From an uncultured Oscillospiraceae bacterium (GTDB taxonomy: Bacteria > Bacillota > Clostridia > Oscillospirales > Acutalibacteraceae): a DNA stretch of 64,000 bases. Of the stretch, positions 50,708 through 60,254 are shown one piece after another (the stretch's first letter is position 1; the number at the start of each line of letters is the position of its first letter). The translations under genes and the position numbers were made by a program. Below the pieces are notes generated by a model that had not been told where the DNA came from, did no database searches, and saw nothing but the letters and a program-made list of their open reading frames with translations. Where the stretch lies: the NCBI GenBank assembly GCA_902492455.1, contig CABULH010000003.1, positions 62,001 to 126,000 of the forward strand, written 5' to 3'.

Positions 50708-51622
50708 TTATCCTCCGTAACGCAGCATATTTTCCAGGCTGCGCCGGGCGGCGTCGGCCAGCTTCTCCCCCAGCCGGATTTCCTCTCCGCCCCGGCTCTC
50801 CATGGCGGCCAGCAGGCTTTGAAGAGTGGTGCGCTTCATATCCGGGCAGACCAGCTTATCCTCACAGAGCTGATGCAGCCGCCCGGGATAACGGGCGTCC
50901 AGCCGGTCCACCACGCCCCGCTCGGTGGCGACAATCACTTCTTCCCCGCCGCTGCCGCCCTCCCGGATATAGTCGATAATGGCAGCGGTGGAACCCGCCA
51001 TATCCGCCAACTCCAACGCCTCCGGCGGACATTCGGGATGCATGGCCACCTTGGCCTGCGGATGCCGCGCTTTGGCCGCCAGCACATCCGCCGCCGTAAC
51101 GGCGTTATGCACCGGGCAATAGCCGTCCCAGGTAACGATATGCTTCTCCGGTACCTGCCGGCGGACATAATCTCCTAAGTTTTTATCGGGAATGAAAAGA
51201 ATATCCTTCTGCGGCAGCGAGCGGACGATCTTCAAAGCAGAGGAAGAGGTGACGCAGACATCGCTGACCGCCTTTAGTTCCGCCGTGGTATTGATGTAAG
51301 CCACCACCGCGTATTCCGGATGGGCGGCGCGGAACTCCGCCACCCGCGCCGGATCGATCTGCCGGGCCATGGGGCAGTCCGCTTCCGGCTCCACCAGCAC
51401 CACCCGTTTGTCCGGGGCCAGAATCTTCACGCCTTCCGCCATAAAGCGCACGCCGCACATATAGACCACCGCGGCGTCCGTTTCCGCCGCTCTTTTCGCC
51501 AGGGCATAGCTATCCCCCACAATATCCGCCGCGTCCTGAATCTCCGGCGCCTGATAGGTGTGGGCGGCAACCAGCGCTCCCTGCTCCGCCGCCAGCCGCC
51601 GGATAACCGCTAAAGTATCCAT
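50708..51622 (-). CDS. nadA: Quinolinate synthase A
   Basis: 304 residues. Three cysteines fit the [4Fe-4S] ligands of NadA: one in VYMCGVRFMAE, one in the HPECPPE block and one in KLVCPDMKRTTL. The segments AAHTYQAPEIQDAADIVGDSYAL and SSSALKIV are typical. It condenses iminoaspartate with DHAP to quinolinate. GAAGGAG lies before ATG. No NiaR-type operator was recognised upstream, so regulation is open. Confidence 0.97.
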   Translation of the reverse strand: MDTLAVIRRLAAEQGALVAAHTYQAPEIQDAADIVGDSYALAKRAAETDAAVVYMCGVRFMAEGVKILAPDKRVVLVEPEADCPMARQIDPARVAEFRAAHPEYAVVAYINTTAELKAVSDVCVTSSSALKIVRSLPQKDILFIPDKNLGDYVRRQVPEKHIVTWDGYCPVHNAVTAADVLAAKARHPQAKVAMHPECPPEALELADMAGSTAAIIDYIREGGSGGEEVIVATERGVVDRLDARYPGRLHQLCEDKLVCPDMKRTTLQSLLAAMESRGGEEIRLGEKLADAARRSLENMLRYGG

Positions 51623-51836
51623 ACCGCATCTCCTTCCCTGTTCTCCATCGAATAACCGCTCTTTTCATCTGCTTGTCACGGCTCACGGGCATACTGCCAC
51701 CACTTTCGGGCATTCTAAAGAAAAGCCCCGCCGCGTCCTGTGATTACTGATTATTGTAGCATATTTCCCGCCGGACGGAGCGGTTTTTCCGCCTTTTCCG
51801 ACAACAAATTTTCCCACGGCGCGCCCTTCCTATCTA

Positions 51837-51865
51837 TGGACAATGCACAACCAAAGGGATATAAT
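51837..51865 (+). promoter_or_regulatory. Sigma-A promoter for hflX-ppk2
   Basis: TGGACA (51837-51842), 17 bases, TATAAT (51860-51865). The rest of the 326-base spacer 51623-51948 separates the divergent nadA and hflX. It shows only a weak possible nadA -10 (TACAAT, minus strand, 51753-51758). Confidence 0.82.
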
Positions 51866-51948
51866 GGCTGTATGCTGTCACAAAGTGAACTGAAGGAGCC
51901 GGACGCATCCTGATGCAGGCAAAGCCGACAGCGAAAAGAGGGATTTGC

Positions 51949-53190
51949 ATGGAACCGATTATCTATGAAGAAAAACCGGAACAGGCTTTTCTGGTTGCCC
52001 TGGACACAGGGGAATATGACGTGGAAATATCTTTGGCGGAATTGGCGGAGTTGGCGCAGACCGCCGGGGCTACAGTGCTGGGCGCCCTGGTACAAAAACG
52101 GGAATCTCCGGACAAAGCCACCTGCATTGGCAGCGGACGGCTGGAGGAACTGATTCAGCTCTGCCGCAATACCGGCGCGGATCTGGTGATTTTCGACCGG
52201 GAATTGACCGCCACCCAGCACCGCAACCTGGAAAGCGAACTGAACTGCCGAGTGGTGGATCGTACCGCTCTGATCCTGGACATCTTCGCCGGCCGGGCCC
52301 GGTCAGCGGAGGGGCGGCTGCAGGTGGAACTGGCCCAGCTTCAGTATCTGCTGCCCCGACTGGCGGGGCAGGGAACCGCTCTGTCCCGGCTGGGCGGCGG
52401 CATCGGCACCCGGGGACCCGGCGAAACCAAGCTGGAAAGCGACCGGCGGCACATTCGCCGGCGGATTCACGCCCTGCGGCTGCAGCTGGACGATGTGGAG
52501 CGGCAGCGGGAACGCCGCCGGGAACGCCGCCGCAAGGATGGCGTGCAGACGGCTGCCATCGTGGGCTATACCAACGCGGGCAAATCCACCCTTCTCAACG
52601 CCCTGACGGAGGCCGGCGTGTTGGCGGAGGATAAACTTTTCGCCACCCTGGACCCCACCGCCCGGTCGCTGCGCCTTCCCGACGGGCGGCAGGTGCTGCT
52701 GATCGATACCGTGGGCTTTGTCCGCCGCCTGCCTCATCATCTGGTAGAAGCCTTTCGTTCCACTCTGGAGGAAGCGGTGGAAGCGGATGTCATCCTCAAT
52801 GTATGCGATGCCTCCAGCCCCGAAGCGGAAGAGCATCTTCAGGTAACCCGGGATCTTCTGCGGGAGCTGGGCTGCGGCGGCCGGCCCATCCTCACCGTAC
52901 TGAACAAGTGCGATATTGCGGAAGAACCGGTGCGCACCGACGGCGCCGCCGTGCGCATCAGCGCCAAAACCGGCCAGGGACTGCCCGCACTGTTGAATGC
53001 TATAACCGCCGCTTTGCCTCCCGACCGAAAAAAGGTAAAGCTTCTGCTGCCCTTCAGCCAGGGAGCCTTGGCGGAGCAATGCCGCCGAGAAGGGGCGGTG
53101 GAGCAGGAAGAATATGTGGACCAGGGATTGTCCATGACCGTTACCCTGGGTGTCCGCCTGCTGGATGCGGTCAAAGAGTATATTGTTTAA
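51949..53190 (+). CDS. hflX: GTPase HflX
   Basis: 413 residues. The N-terminal HflX domain has GSGRLEELIQLC and the glycine-rich loop RLGGGIGTRGPGETKLESDRR. An arginine-rich coiled coil (RQRERRRERRRKD) leads into the G domain with GYTNAGKSTLLNAL, DTVGFVRRLPHHLVEAF and NKCD. HflX splits stalled ribosomes under stress. ATG 51949 is used, with AAGAGGG before it; a possible upstream ATG is less well placed. It is followed after 16 bases by ppk2. Confidence 0.95.
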   Translation: MEPIIYEEKPEQAFLVALDTGEYDVEISLAELAELAQTAGATVLGALVQKRESPDKATCIGSGRLEELIQLCRNTGADLVIFDRELTATQHRNLESELNCRVVDRTALILDIFAGRARSAEGRLQVELAQLQYLLPRLAGQGTALSRLGGGIGTRGPGETKLESDRRHIRRRIHALRLQLDDVERQRERRRERRRKDGVQTAAIVGYTNAGKSTLLNALTEAGVLAEDKLFATLDPTARSLRLPDGRQVLLIDTVGFVRRLPHHLVEAFRSTLEEAVEADVILNVCDASSPEAEEHLQVTRDLLRELGCGGRPILTVLNKCDIAEEPVRTDGAAVRISAKTGQGLPALLNAITAALPPDRKKVKLLLPFSQGALAEQCRREGAVEQEEYVDQGLSMTVTLGVRLLDAVKEYIV

Positions 53191-53206
53191 ACGAAGGAGT
53201 TTTCAG

Positions 53207-54067
53207 ATGGACATCGCCCCCTATCGCTATACGAAAAAAGGCAGTTTTTCCATCAAAAAGTGTGATCCGTCGGAAACCGGCGGAATCAAAGATAAAGCGG
53301 AAGGCCGTCGCCTGCTGGAGAAGAATGTGAAACGAATGGCCGAGCTGCAGGATCGTTTTTATGCCCAGGACCGGGAGGCGCTGCTGCTGATCTTTCAGGC
53401 GATGGATTCCGCCGGCAAGGACGGGGCCATCAAGCATGTGATGAGCGGGCTGAACCCGCAGGGGGTTCAGGTTACCTCTTTCAAACAGCCTTCGGCGGAG
53501 GAGCTGGATCACGATTATCTCTGGCGGATCAACCGCCGGCTGCCGGAACGGGGTAATATCGGGATTTTCAACCGTTCCTATTATGAAGAGGTGCTGGTGG
53601 GAAAGGTTCACAACCTCCCCGTTACCCAGAAACTGCCGCCCCGTTGCCTGACAGAGGATTTGTGGGTTCGCCGCTACCGGCAGCTGCGGGATTATGAGCG
53701 GTATCTGACGGAAAACGGCATCACCGTGGTTAAGTTTTTTCTGCATATCTCCAAGGAAGAGCAGCGGCAGCGTTTTCTGGAGCGGATTGACAACGAGGCG
53801 AAAAACTGGAAGTTTTCATCCTCCGATATCACGGAGCGGGGCCACTGGGAGGATTACATGCAGGCTTATGAGGAGGCGGTTAACGCTACCGCTGCCAAGG
53901 AAGCGCCCTGGTATGTCATTCCCGCAGACAAAAAGTGGTTTGCCCGGCTGCTGATTTCCGAGATCGTGGTTCACCATCTGGAAAAGCTGGATCCCCGGTA
54001 TCCGGAGGTGGGTGAGGAACAAAAAGCGGCGCTGCTGCGCTGCCGGGAACAACTGACGGAGAGCTGA
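53207..54067 (+). CDS. Polyphosphate:nucleotide phosphotransferase, PPK2 family
   Basis: 286 residues, single PPK2 domain. The Walker A-like loop is AMDSAGKDGAIKHVMSG (~66-81). Walker B and lid are PERGNIGIFNRSYYEEVL (113-130), with WKFSSSDITERGHWEDY further on. PPK2 uses polyphosphate to phosphorylate AMP or ADP; which nucleotide cannot be told here. AAGGAG is 8 bases before the ATG. Coupling with hflX suggests a stress role: energy salvage beside ribosome rescue. Confidence 0.9.
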   Translation: MDIAPYRYTKKGSFSIKKCDPSETGGIKDKAEGRRLLEKNVKRMAELQDRFYAQDREALLLIFQAMDSAGKDGAIKHVMSGLNPQGVQVTSFKQPSAEELDHDYLWRINRRLPERGNIGIFNRSYYEEVLVGKVHNLPVTQKLPPRCLTEDLWVRRYRQLRDYERYLTENGITVVKFFLHISKEEQRQRFLERIDNEAKNWKFSSSDITERGHWEDYMQAYEEAVNATAAKEAPWYVIPADKKWFARLLISEIVVHHLEKLDPRYPEVGEEQKAALLRCREQLTES

Positions 54068-54116
54068 TATATCCAGCGGTCTTGGCTCCCCTCTAAAATT
54101 GCTATATCAATATGAC

Positions 54117-54170
54117 AACGAGTTGGCTGAAACGGCGTAAATCCGGTTAATTCAGCTGCTCGTTTTTTGT
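54117..54170 (+). terminator. Terminator of hflX-ppk2
   Basis: AACGAG (54117-54122) and GCTGAA (54126-54131) pair with TTCAGC (54151-54156) and CTCGTT (54159-54164), followed by TTTTTG. Confidence 0.82.
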
Positions 54171-54221
54171 CGTCTGCTCTGCCCTCCGCCAAAATTTTGC
54201 CGCATACCTATTCCTCTCCAT

Positions 54222-54272
54222 AAAAAAGCCGGATAAGAAAACGGAAGCTGTCTCCCCGTCATCTTATCCGGC
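54222..54272 (-). terminator. Terminator of the membrane-protein gene at 54371
   Basis: The stem GCCGGATAAGA/TCTTATCCGGC (54228-54238, 54262-54272) on the minus strand is followed by TTTTTTA. The spacer 54068-54370 holds only this and the facing terminator. Confidence 0.78.
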
Positions 54273-54370
54273 ATATTGCCGCTGTCTCCGATTGGTTCGG
54301 CGGTCTTATATCCTCTGATAAATACGTCCTGTATTATCGCGCGGGAAGCGGCGATTGTCAATCCCGCGGA

Positions 54371-55096
54371 TCAGCAGCATTCTTTATGTTCGCTATTGTC
54401 AGCGGGTTCCATTCCAACACTGACAGAAACCCCGGCCTGATCACCGGCTGCGTTTTCCGCAGAAATCCAGCCGCCGGCCTCTTCTGCGGGCGTCGGTGCG
54501 GGTACAGCCATTTCCGCCGTATAGGGTACGGCTCCATCCGGCCAGCCATTTGCCGGCACTTCTGACTCCGGCGGCAGCTTCTGCAGCTTGGATGCCGCCA
54601 TTACGCCGGTGACGGCATAATACACGATCCATCCATGGAAGACCAAATCCAGAATATCGCTGATCTCAAACCCATACAGAAAAATAATCCCCATATAGAC
54701 AAGAGTATCCAGGATGATAAAAACCAGGGACGGAATCAGCCAAACACCGTTTCTTTTGGACATGAAGAAGAACAGAAGATACAGCCCCAAGATAATCGCC
54801 GCCATGGCACACAGCGAAATCAGGATTCCAGGCTGCCTGATTACGGTAAAATCGTCCGCCTCATCTAACTCATCAACGTAGAACTCCTTGGGAAAATAAC
54901 CGCCGAACAGCATGCCGTTCAGCACAAAACGATAGGGCAGCACCAGAGAAAACAAAAAATAACTGTTGGAATTGGTGACCAGCAGAAGCACGTTTACCGC
55001 CGTAAAAACCACTGCCAGCAACAGATTATGACGGCAGACCCGCACCTTGTTTTCCAGTCCGCCCCGATAGAAATCCGCCTGTGGATTGATGCTCAT
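54371..55096 (-). CDS. Membrane protein of unknown function
   Basis: 241 residues. Four hydrophobic segments lie between ~25 and 175 (LLLAVVFTAVNVLLLV, FLFSLVLPYRFVLNGMLFG, ILISLCAMAAIILGLYLLFFFM, LIPSLVFIILDTLVYMGIIFLYG). An Ala/Pro/Glu-rich cytosolic tail ends in HKECC, where the Cys pair could bind metal or be modified. No family is recognised. AAGAGGGG lies 5 bases before ATG. Confidence 0.7.
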   Translation of the reverse strand: MSINPQADFYRGGLENKVRVCRHNLLLAVVFTAVNVLLLVTNSNSYFLFSLVLPYRFVLNGMLFGGYFPKEFYVDELDEADDFTVIRQPGILISLCAMAAIILGLYLLFFFMSKRNGVWLIPSLVFIILDTLVYMGIIFLYGFEISDILDLVFHGWIVYYAVTGVMAASKLQKLPPESEVPANGWPDGAVPYTAEMAVPAPTPAEEAGGWISAENAAGDQAGVSVSVGMEPADNSEHKECC

Positions 55097-55196
55097 GATG
55101 ACCCCTCTTTTCCTGTTTGATAATATAGCCGCATCGCCGGAACCGCTTCCACGCGGCATCTTCACCTCCTCTCTCCCTTTATCCGGCTCTGTTTGG

Positions 55197-55236
55197 AAAA
55201 TCCCCCAGTCCTTCCTGCCGCGGAAAACTGGGGGAT
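55197..55236 (-). terminator. Terminator of secA-ychF
   Basis: ATCCCCCAG (55200-55208) pairs with CTGGGGGAT (55228-55236); on the minus strand TTTTCC follows. Confidence 0.8.
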
Positions 55237-55248
55237 CGCTTGATGGAT

Positions 55249-56346
55249 TTATACATTGAACCGGAAAAGGACTACGTCCCCATCCGCCATAACATACTCT
55301 TTGCCTTCGGAGCGGACCAATCCTTTCTCCTTGGCCGCGTTCATGGAGCCGCAGGCGATAAGATCATCATAGGCCACCACCTCCGCGCGAATGAAGCCCC
55401 GCTCAAAATCCGTATGGATCTTTCCCGCCGCCTGGGGCGCTTTTGTCCCCTGGGTGATGGTCCAGGCCCGCACCTCGGTAGGTCCGGCGGTGAGATAGGA
55501 GATCAGCCCCAGCAGACGGTAGCTTTTCTGAATCAGCCGGTCCAAACCTGACTGCTCCAGTCCCAGCTCTGCCAGAAACAGCTTTTTCTCCTCATCCTCC
55601 AGCTCGGCAATATCCGCCTCCATCTGTGCGCAGATAGGCAGCACCTCTGCCCCTTCGGCAGCGGCCAGAGCCTCCACCTTGGCGAAATGAGGATTCCGCT
55701 CCGGCGTTCCGCCGGAGAAATCCGCTTCACTAAGGTTCGCGGCGTAAATCACCGGCTTGGCCGTCAGCAGGGCTACCGTGGACAGCAGCGCCTCCTCTTC
55801 CGGGGTGCATTCCACCGAGCGGGCAGGCTTGCCTTCCTCCAGGGTCTGCAGAACCCGGCGGAAAAAATCCACCTCCGTCTGGAGGGATTTATCCCCCTTC
55901 AGCGCTTTGCTGGAACGGTCGATCCGCCGTTCCAGCATCTCCATATCGGAGAAAATCAGCTCCAGATTGATGGTCTCGATATCCCGCAGAGGATCGATGC
56001 TGCCTTCCACGTGGATGATATCATCGTTCTCAAAGCAGCGGACTACATGGACAATGGCGTCCACTTCCCGGATATTCGCTAAAAATTTGTTGCCCAGTCC
56101 CTCACCCTTGCTGGCGCCCTTCACCAGCCCGGCGATATCCACGAACTCGATCACCGCCGGGGTCACCTTGGCGGGATGATATATCTCGGTCAGCACATCC
56201 AGCCGATGATCAGGCACCGCCACTACCCCTACATTGGGATCAATGGTGCAGAAGGGATAGTTGGCGCTCTGGGCGCCGGCGTTGGTGATGGCGTTGAACA
56301 AGGTGGACTTGCCTACATTTGGCAGACCCACGATACCTAATTTCAC
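55249..56346 (-). CDS. ychF: Redox-regulated ATPase YchF (OLA1 family)
   Basis: 365 residues. G1 is GIVGLPNVGKSTLFNAIT; FVDIAGLVKGASKGEGLGNKFL is the switch II region. The C-terminal TGS-like domain has KIHTDFERGFIRAEV and YVMADGDVVLFRFNV. The usual guanine motif NKxD is replaced (YAANLSE), which fits the known ATP preference. It binds ribosomes. It lies 45 bases after secA and probably shares its transcript. Confidence 0.96.
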   Translation of the reverse strand: MKLGIVGLPNVGKSTLFNAITNAGAQSANYPFCTIDPNVGVVAVPDHRLDVLTEIYHPAKVTPAVIEFVDIAGLVKGASKGEGLGNKFLANIREVDAIVHVVRCFENDDIIHVEGSIDPLRDIETINLELIFSDMEMLERRIDRSSKALKGDKSLQTEVDFFRRVLQTLEEGKPARSVECTPEEEALLSTVALLTAKPVIYAANLSEADFSGGTPERNPHFAKVEALAAAEGAEVLPICAQMEADIAELEDEEKKLFLAELGLEQSGLDRLIQKSYRLLGLISYLTAGPTEVRAWTITQGTKAPQAAGKIHTDFERGFIRAEVVAYDDLIACGSMNAAKEKGLVRSEGKEYVMADGDVVLFRFNV

Positions 56347-56391
56347 AGTCGAATCTTCCTTTTTATTAATGGTTTAAACAAGCCGCCATTT

Positions 56392-59136
56392 CTATTCAGC
56401 AGTGTCCCGGCCACAGCATTTTTTGTATTTCTTGCCGCTGCCGCAGGGGCAAGGATCATTGCGTCCCACCTTCTGCGAGGCGGTTTTACGCACCGTTCTG
56501 GGAGCATCGGTGCCGTCGGAGGAGGTGGCGGTGGGCTTGGCCACCTGCTCCCGCTTGGGTTCTTCTTCGGTACGGATCTGCACCGTCAGCATCAGATGAG
56601 AGGTGTCCTCGCGAATAGCATTGATCATCTGATCGAACATGTCGAACCCTTCGATGCGGTACATCACCACCGGGTCCTTCTGTCCATAAGCCCGCAGATG
56701 AATGCCCTTGCGCAGTTCATCCATATTGTCGATGTGATCCATCCAGTAGCGGTCCACCGTTTTCAGCAGCACCACCCGCTCCAGCTCCCGCATCAGCTGA
56801 TCGCCGTACTGCTTCTCCTTGGCGTCGTAAATTTCCATCGCCCGGTCGGTGAGGTCGGCAATGATGTCGCTCTGCTCAATATCCTCCAGCTCCTGGGCGG
56901 TGTAACGGAAATCCTCATCCTTGGTGAGCCAGCCGGCGTAGTAATCCCGCAGGCCGGTGAGGTTCCAGTTGTTGTGCTCCTCCGCGTCCGCGGTATATTG
57001 CTTGACGTTGGATTCGATGGACTCCTTGATCATGCCGATGATGGCGTCCCGCACGCTTTCGCCGTCCAGCACCTTGTCCCGCTGACTGTAGATGATCTCC
57101 CTCTGGCGGTTCATCACATCGTCGTACTGCAGCACATCCCGGCGGATGCCGAAGTTGCGTTCCTCCACCTTGCGCTGGGCGCTTTCAATGGAGTTGGTAA
57201 GCATCTTGTTTTCAATGGGCGTGTCCTCATCGATGCCCAGAGCTTCCATCAGGCTGTTGATCCGTTCGCCTCCGAAAAGCCGCATCAGATCATCTTCCAG
57301 GCTGAGATAGAACCGGGACATACCGGGATCCCCCTGCCGGCCGGAACGACCCCGCAGCTGATTATCAATTCGGCGGGACTCGTGCCGCTCGGTACCCAGG
57401 ATGAACAAGCCGCCGGCCTCGCAGACCTTCTCGGCTTCCGGTCGGATCTCCTCCTTGTACTTGTCTTCCAACTCCTGAAAAGCCTTGCGGGCCGCCAGGA
57501 TTTCCTCGTCCTCCGTCTCGCCGAAATCGGTGGAGGCCGTAATCATCTCCTCCGGGAAACCCATGCGGCGCATCTCCGCCTTGGCGAGATACTCCGCGTT
57601 GCCGCCCAGCTTGATATCCGTACCACGGCCGGCCATGTTGGTGGCAATGGTCACTGCGCCCAGCTTGCCGGCCTGAGCCACGATCTCCGCTTCCCGTTCA
57701 TGCTGCTTGGCGTTGAGAACCTCATGGGCGATGCCCTTCTTTTTCAGCATACTGGACAGCAACTCGGATTTTTCGATGGAGATAGTGCCTACCAGCACCG
57801 GCTGCTGGCGTTCATGGCATTCCTGAATCTGGTCGATCACCGCCCGGAATTTGCCGGCTTCGGTTTTATACACCACGTCGGGCATGTCCTGGCGGATCAT
57901 GGGTTTGTTGGTGGGAATCTCCACCACGTCCAGCTTATAGATCTGCTCGAACTCGGTGGATTCAGTGGAAGCGGTACCGGTCATACCGGACAGCTTCTTA
58001 TACAGGCGGAAATAGTTCTGGAAGGTAATGGTGGCCAAGGTCTTGCTTTCCCGCTCCACCTTGACGCCTTCCTTGGCCTCAATGGCCTGGTGCAGACCCT
58101 CGTTGTACCGGCGGCCGAACATCAGACGGCCGGTGAACTCGTCGACGATGATAACCTCCCCGTCCTTGACCACATAGTCCACGTCCCGGGTCATAACGCC
58201 CCGGGCCTTGATGGCCTGATTGATGTGGTGCAGCAGGGTGACGTTGTCGCTGTCCATCAGGTTTTCCACGTTGAAATACTGTTCGGCCTTTTTGACGCCC
58301 GCCCGGGTAAGGGTGGCGGTGCGGGCCTTTTCGTCCACGATGTAGTCCCCGTCGACGGTGTCCTGCTCCTCTTTAGCGTCCATCTCCTTGATCTTAAAGA
58401 TCTTCAAGGTTTTGGCAAACCGGTCCGCCTGCTGGTAAAGATCGGTAGATTTATCCCCCTGACCGGAAATAATCAGAGGGGTGCGGGCCTCGTCGATGAG
58501 GATGGAGTCCACCTCGTCCACGATGGCGTAATGGTGGCTGCGCTGCACCTTATTCTGCTTATAGATCACCATGTTGTCCCGCAGATAATCAAAGCCCAGC
58601 TCGTTGTTGGTGCCGTAGGTGATATCCGCCTGATAGGCCTTGCGGCGCTCATTGTTGTCCTGGCTGTGCACCACCAGTCCCACCGTCAGCCCCAGATACT
58701 TATAGACCTTACCCATCCATTCGCTGTCCCGGCGGGCCAGGTATTCGTTCACCGTCACCACATGGACCCCTTCGCCGGTCAGGGCATTGAGGTAGGCGGG
58801 CAGGATAACCGTCTGGGTCTTGCCTTCACCGGTTTTCATCTCGGCGATCCGGCCCTGATGCAGGATAATACCGCCCAGTATCTGTACGGGAAAATGGGGG
58901 GTCCCCAGCACACGGCGGGTGGCCTCCCGGCAGGTGGCGAAGGCCTCCGGCAGGATGTTGTCTGTCGTTTCTCCCGACTGCAGACGGTCTTTCAGGATCT
59001 CCGTCTGCCCCTTGAGTTCCTCCTCGCTCATGGCGCGGTAGGTCTCCTCCAGCGCCAGCACCTGATCACACAGCGGCTGAATCCGCTTGATTTCCTTCTG
59101 GCTGTAGTCGCCGAACAATTTCTTCAATAAACTCAC
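56392..59136 (-). CDS. secA: Protein translocase ATPase subunit SecA
   Basis: 914 residues from GTG 59136, with GAGGTGA 6 bases upstream. Walker A is in MKTGEGKTQTVILPAYLNAL, and DEVDSILIDEARTPLIISG follows. The second nucleotide domain has ATNMAGRGTDIKLGG and HESRRIDNQLRGRSGRQGDPG. The helical scaffold and the C-terminal zinc-binding DPCPCGSGKKYKKCCG close the protein. It drives export through SecYEG and binds SecB or membranes through the zinc tail. Not a SecA2, which usually lacks that tail. Confidence 0.98.
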   Translation of the reverse strand: MSLLKKLFGDYSQKEIKRIQPLCDQVLALEETYRAMSEEELKGQTEILKDRLQSGETTDNILPEAFATCREATRRVLGTPHFPVQILGGIILHQGRIAEMKTGEGKTQTVILPAYLNALTGEGVHVVTVNEYLARRDSEWMGKVYKYLGLTVGLVVHSQDNNERRKAYQADITYGTNNELGFDYLRDNMVIYKQNKVQRSHHYAIVDEVDSILIDEARTPLIISGQGDKSTDLYQQADRFAKTLKIFKIKEMDAKEEQDTVDGDYIVDEKARTATLTRAGVKKAEQYFNVENLMDSDNVTLLHHINQAIKARGVMTRDVDYVVKDGEVIIVDEFTGRLMFGRRYNEGLHQAIEAKEGVKVERESKTLATITFQNYFRLYKKLSGMTGTASTESTEFEQIYKLDVVEIPTNKPMIRQDMPDVVYKTEAGKFRAVIDQIQECHERQQPVLVGTISIEKSELLSSMLKKKGIAHEVLNAKQHEREAEIVAQAGKLGAVTIATNMAGRGTDIKLGGNAEYLAKAEMRRMGFPEEMITASTDFGETEDEEILAARKAFQELEDKYKEEIRPEAEKVCEAGGLFILGTERHESRRIDNQLRGRSGRQGDPGMSRFYLSLEDDLMRLFGGERINSLMEALGIDEDTPIENKMLTNSIESAQRKVEERNFGIRRDVLQYDDVMNRQREIIYSQRDKVLDGESVRDAIIGMIKESIESNVKQYTADAEEHNNWNLTGLRDYYAGWLTKDEDFRYTAQELEDIEQSDIIADLTDRAMEIYDAKEKQYGDQLMRELERVVLLKTVDRYWMDHIDNMDELRKGIHLRAYGQKDPVVMYRIEGFDMFDQMINAIREDTSHLMLTVQIRTEEEPKREQVAKPTATSSDGTDAPRTVRKTASQKVGRNDPCPCGSGKKYKKCCGRDTAE

Positions 59137-59205
59137 TAACTGTCACCTCGTCCTGGAATACTGCCCCATCGGCTTCGGTAAAATCAACATCGCACTATCT
59201 AATTA

Positions 59206-59234
59206 ATCATAGCATAAACACCAGGCGGATACAA
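59206..59234 (-). promoter_or_regulatory. Sigma-A promoter of secA-ychF
   Basis: Minus-strand TTGTAT (59229-59234), 17 bases, TATGAT (59206-59211). Confidence 0.75.
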
Positions 59235-59317
59235 CCTTTATTTCATTGACAGGATACTTCTTGTTTACCGGAATAAAACGATATTCCGGGGATTTTGCCT
59301 TTCATCCGACGCCGGCA

Positions 59318-59346
59318 TTGACCCCGGGGCAGTTTTGCGCTATAAT
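59318..59346 (+). promoter_or_regulatory. Sigma-A promoter of the DUF2975-XRE pair
   Basis: TTGACC (59318-59323), 17 bases, TATAAT (59341-59346). An 8-bp hairpin AGGGCCGG/CCGGCCCT (59363-59381) lies in the leader. Confidence 0.82.
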
Positions 59347-59416
59347 AACAGGCGTTCTTTGAAGGGCCGGCTTCCGGCCCTCGTGAAAACCAGTGGAAAG
59401 GGCGCGAATAGACGGC

Positions 59417-59878
59417 ATGAAGCTTGTGGGAAAGCAGGGTCTCAGCGGTCTTGTGGAGATAGCGCTGGTCGCGCTGATGGTGGTGGCATTGGGGCTGACG
59501 ATTTCCCTTCCCTGGAGCGTGGAGGCGGTTACCCACAATACGCCGGGCGCCGCCGGATACTGGTACGAAAAATATCTGGCGGTACTGTTGGTCTCCGGCG
59601 TACTGTCGGAGTGCATCCTGTGGCAGGCCCGGGGACTGATGCACAACGTCAACACAGGGGATGCTTTTTCCCGGGACACCGTGCGGCGGCTGCGGGTTAT
59701 CGGCTGGTTTTGCCTGGCTCTGGCGCTGTTTTATTTTGTAGCAGTGTTTGTGGTAACCCGTTTTTTCATGGTGGTGGTATTCGTAGCCTTTTCCGTGGTG
59801 GGCACCATTCTTTTTGTGTTTGCGGAACTGTTCCTTCAGGCAGTGCGCTATAAGGAAGAGAACGATATGACGATATGA
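59417..59878 (+). CDS. DUF2975-family membrane protein
   Basis: 153 residues with four membrane helices: IALVALMVVALGLTISLP, YLAVLLVSGVLSECILW, IGWFCLALALFYFVAVFVV and VVVFVAFSVVGTILFVFAELFL. The loop HNVNTGDAFSRDTVRRLRVIGW between helices 2 and 3 is typical of DUF2975. An in-frame GTG at 59393 is an alternative start; neither has a strong ribosome site. It is paired with a small XRE regulator, as often seen for this family. Confidence 0.8.
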   Translation: MKLVGKQGLSGLVEIALVALMVVALGLTISLPWSVEAVTHNTPGAAGYWYEKYLAVLLVSGVLSECILWQARGLMHNVNTGDAFSRDTVRRLRVIGWFCLALALFYFVAVFVVTRFFMVVVFVAFSVVGTILFVFAELFLQAVRYKEENDMTI

Positions 59879-59923
59879 CAAATATGACATGCGGCGGGAA
59901 TCCGAGGAAAGGCGGAGAATGCG

Positions 59924-60130
59924 GTGGCTATACGGGTGAATCTGGAGACGGCGATGGAAAAGCGCCGGGTAGGTCTGACTGAGCTTTCCGATAAATCAGG
60001 CGTCAGTCTGCGCAACCTTACCATCCTGCGGGAGAATCGGGCCAAAGCGATCCGGATGACCACCCTGGAAGCCATCTGCCGGGTGCTGGATTGCCAGCCG
60101 GGAGATATATTGGAATTTACGGACAATTAA
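59924..60130 (+). CDS. Small XRE/Cro-type helix-turn-helix regulator (YozG-like)
   Basis: 68 residues, GTG start after GGCGGAG. It is almost entirely one HTH domain: VNLETAMEKRRVGLTELSDKSGVSLRNLTILRENRAKAIRMTTLEAICRVLDCQPGDIL. It probably controls the pair's own promoter. It ends 4 bases before the terminator arm. Confidence 0.87.
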   Translation: MAIRVNLETAMEKRRVGLTELSDKSGVSLRNLTILRENRAKAIRMTTLEAICRVLDCQPGDILEFTDN

Positions 60131-60134
60131 TGGA

Positions 60135-60185
60135 AACAGCAGGGAGTCGACGCGTTTTCTTGGCATCAGCTCCCTGCTGTTTTAT
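60135..60185 (+). terminator. Terminator of the DUF2975-XRE pair
   Basis: AACAGCAGGGAG (60135-60146) pairs with CTCCCTGCTGTT (60170-60181), followed by TTATT. Confidence 0.85.
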
Positions 60186-60254
60186 TAATATCCAATAACA
60201 ATGCTTATGGGCCGGTATATAATAAAAGAAAACGTGTTTCAGGAGGAGAGGGAA

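Noticed and set aside
56005..56015. parS-like TTCCACGTGGA
   Set aside because: Matches the parS centre, but it lies in ychF coding sequence, extends poorly to the full 16-base consensus, and the window has no Spo0J/Soj pair.
56596..59130. Long plus-strand open frame of 844 codons opposite secA
   Set aside because: It is a shadow of the highly biased codon use of secA: no ribosome site, no family resemblance, and secA is certain.
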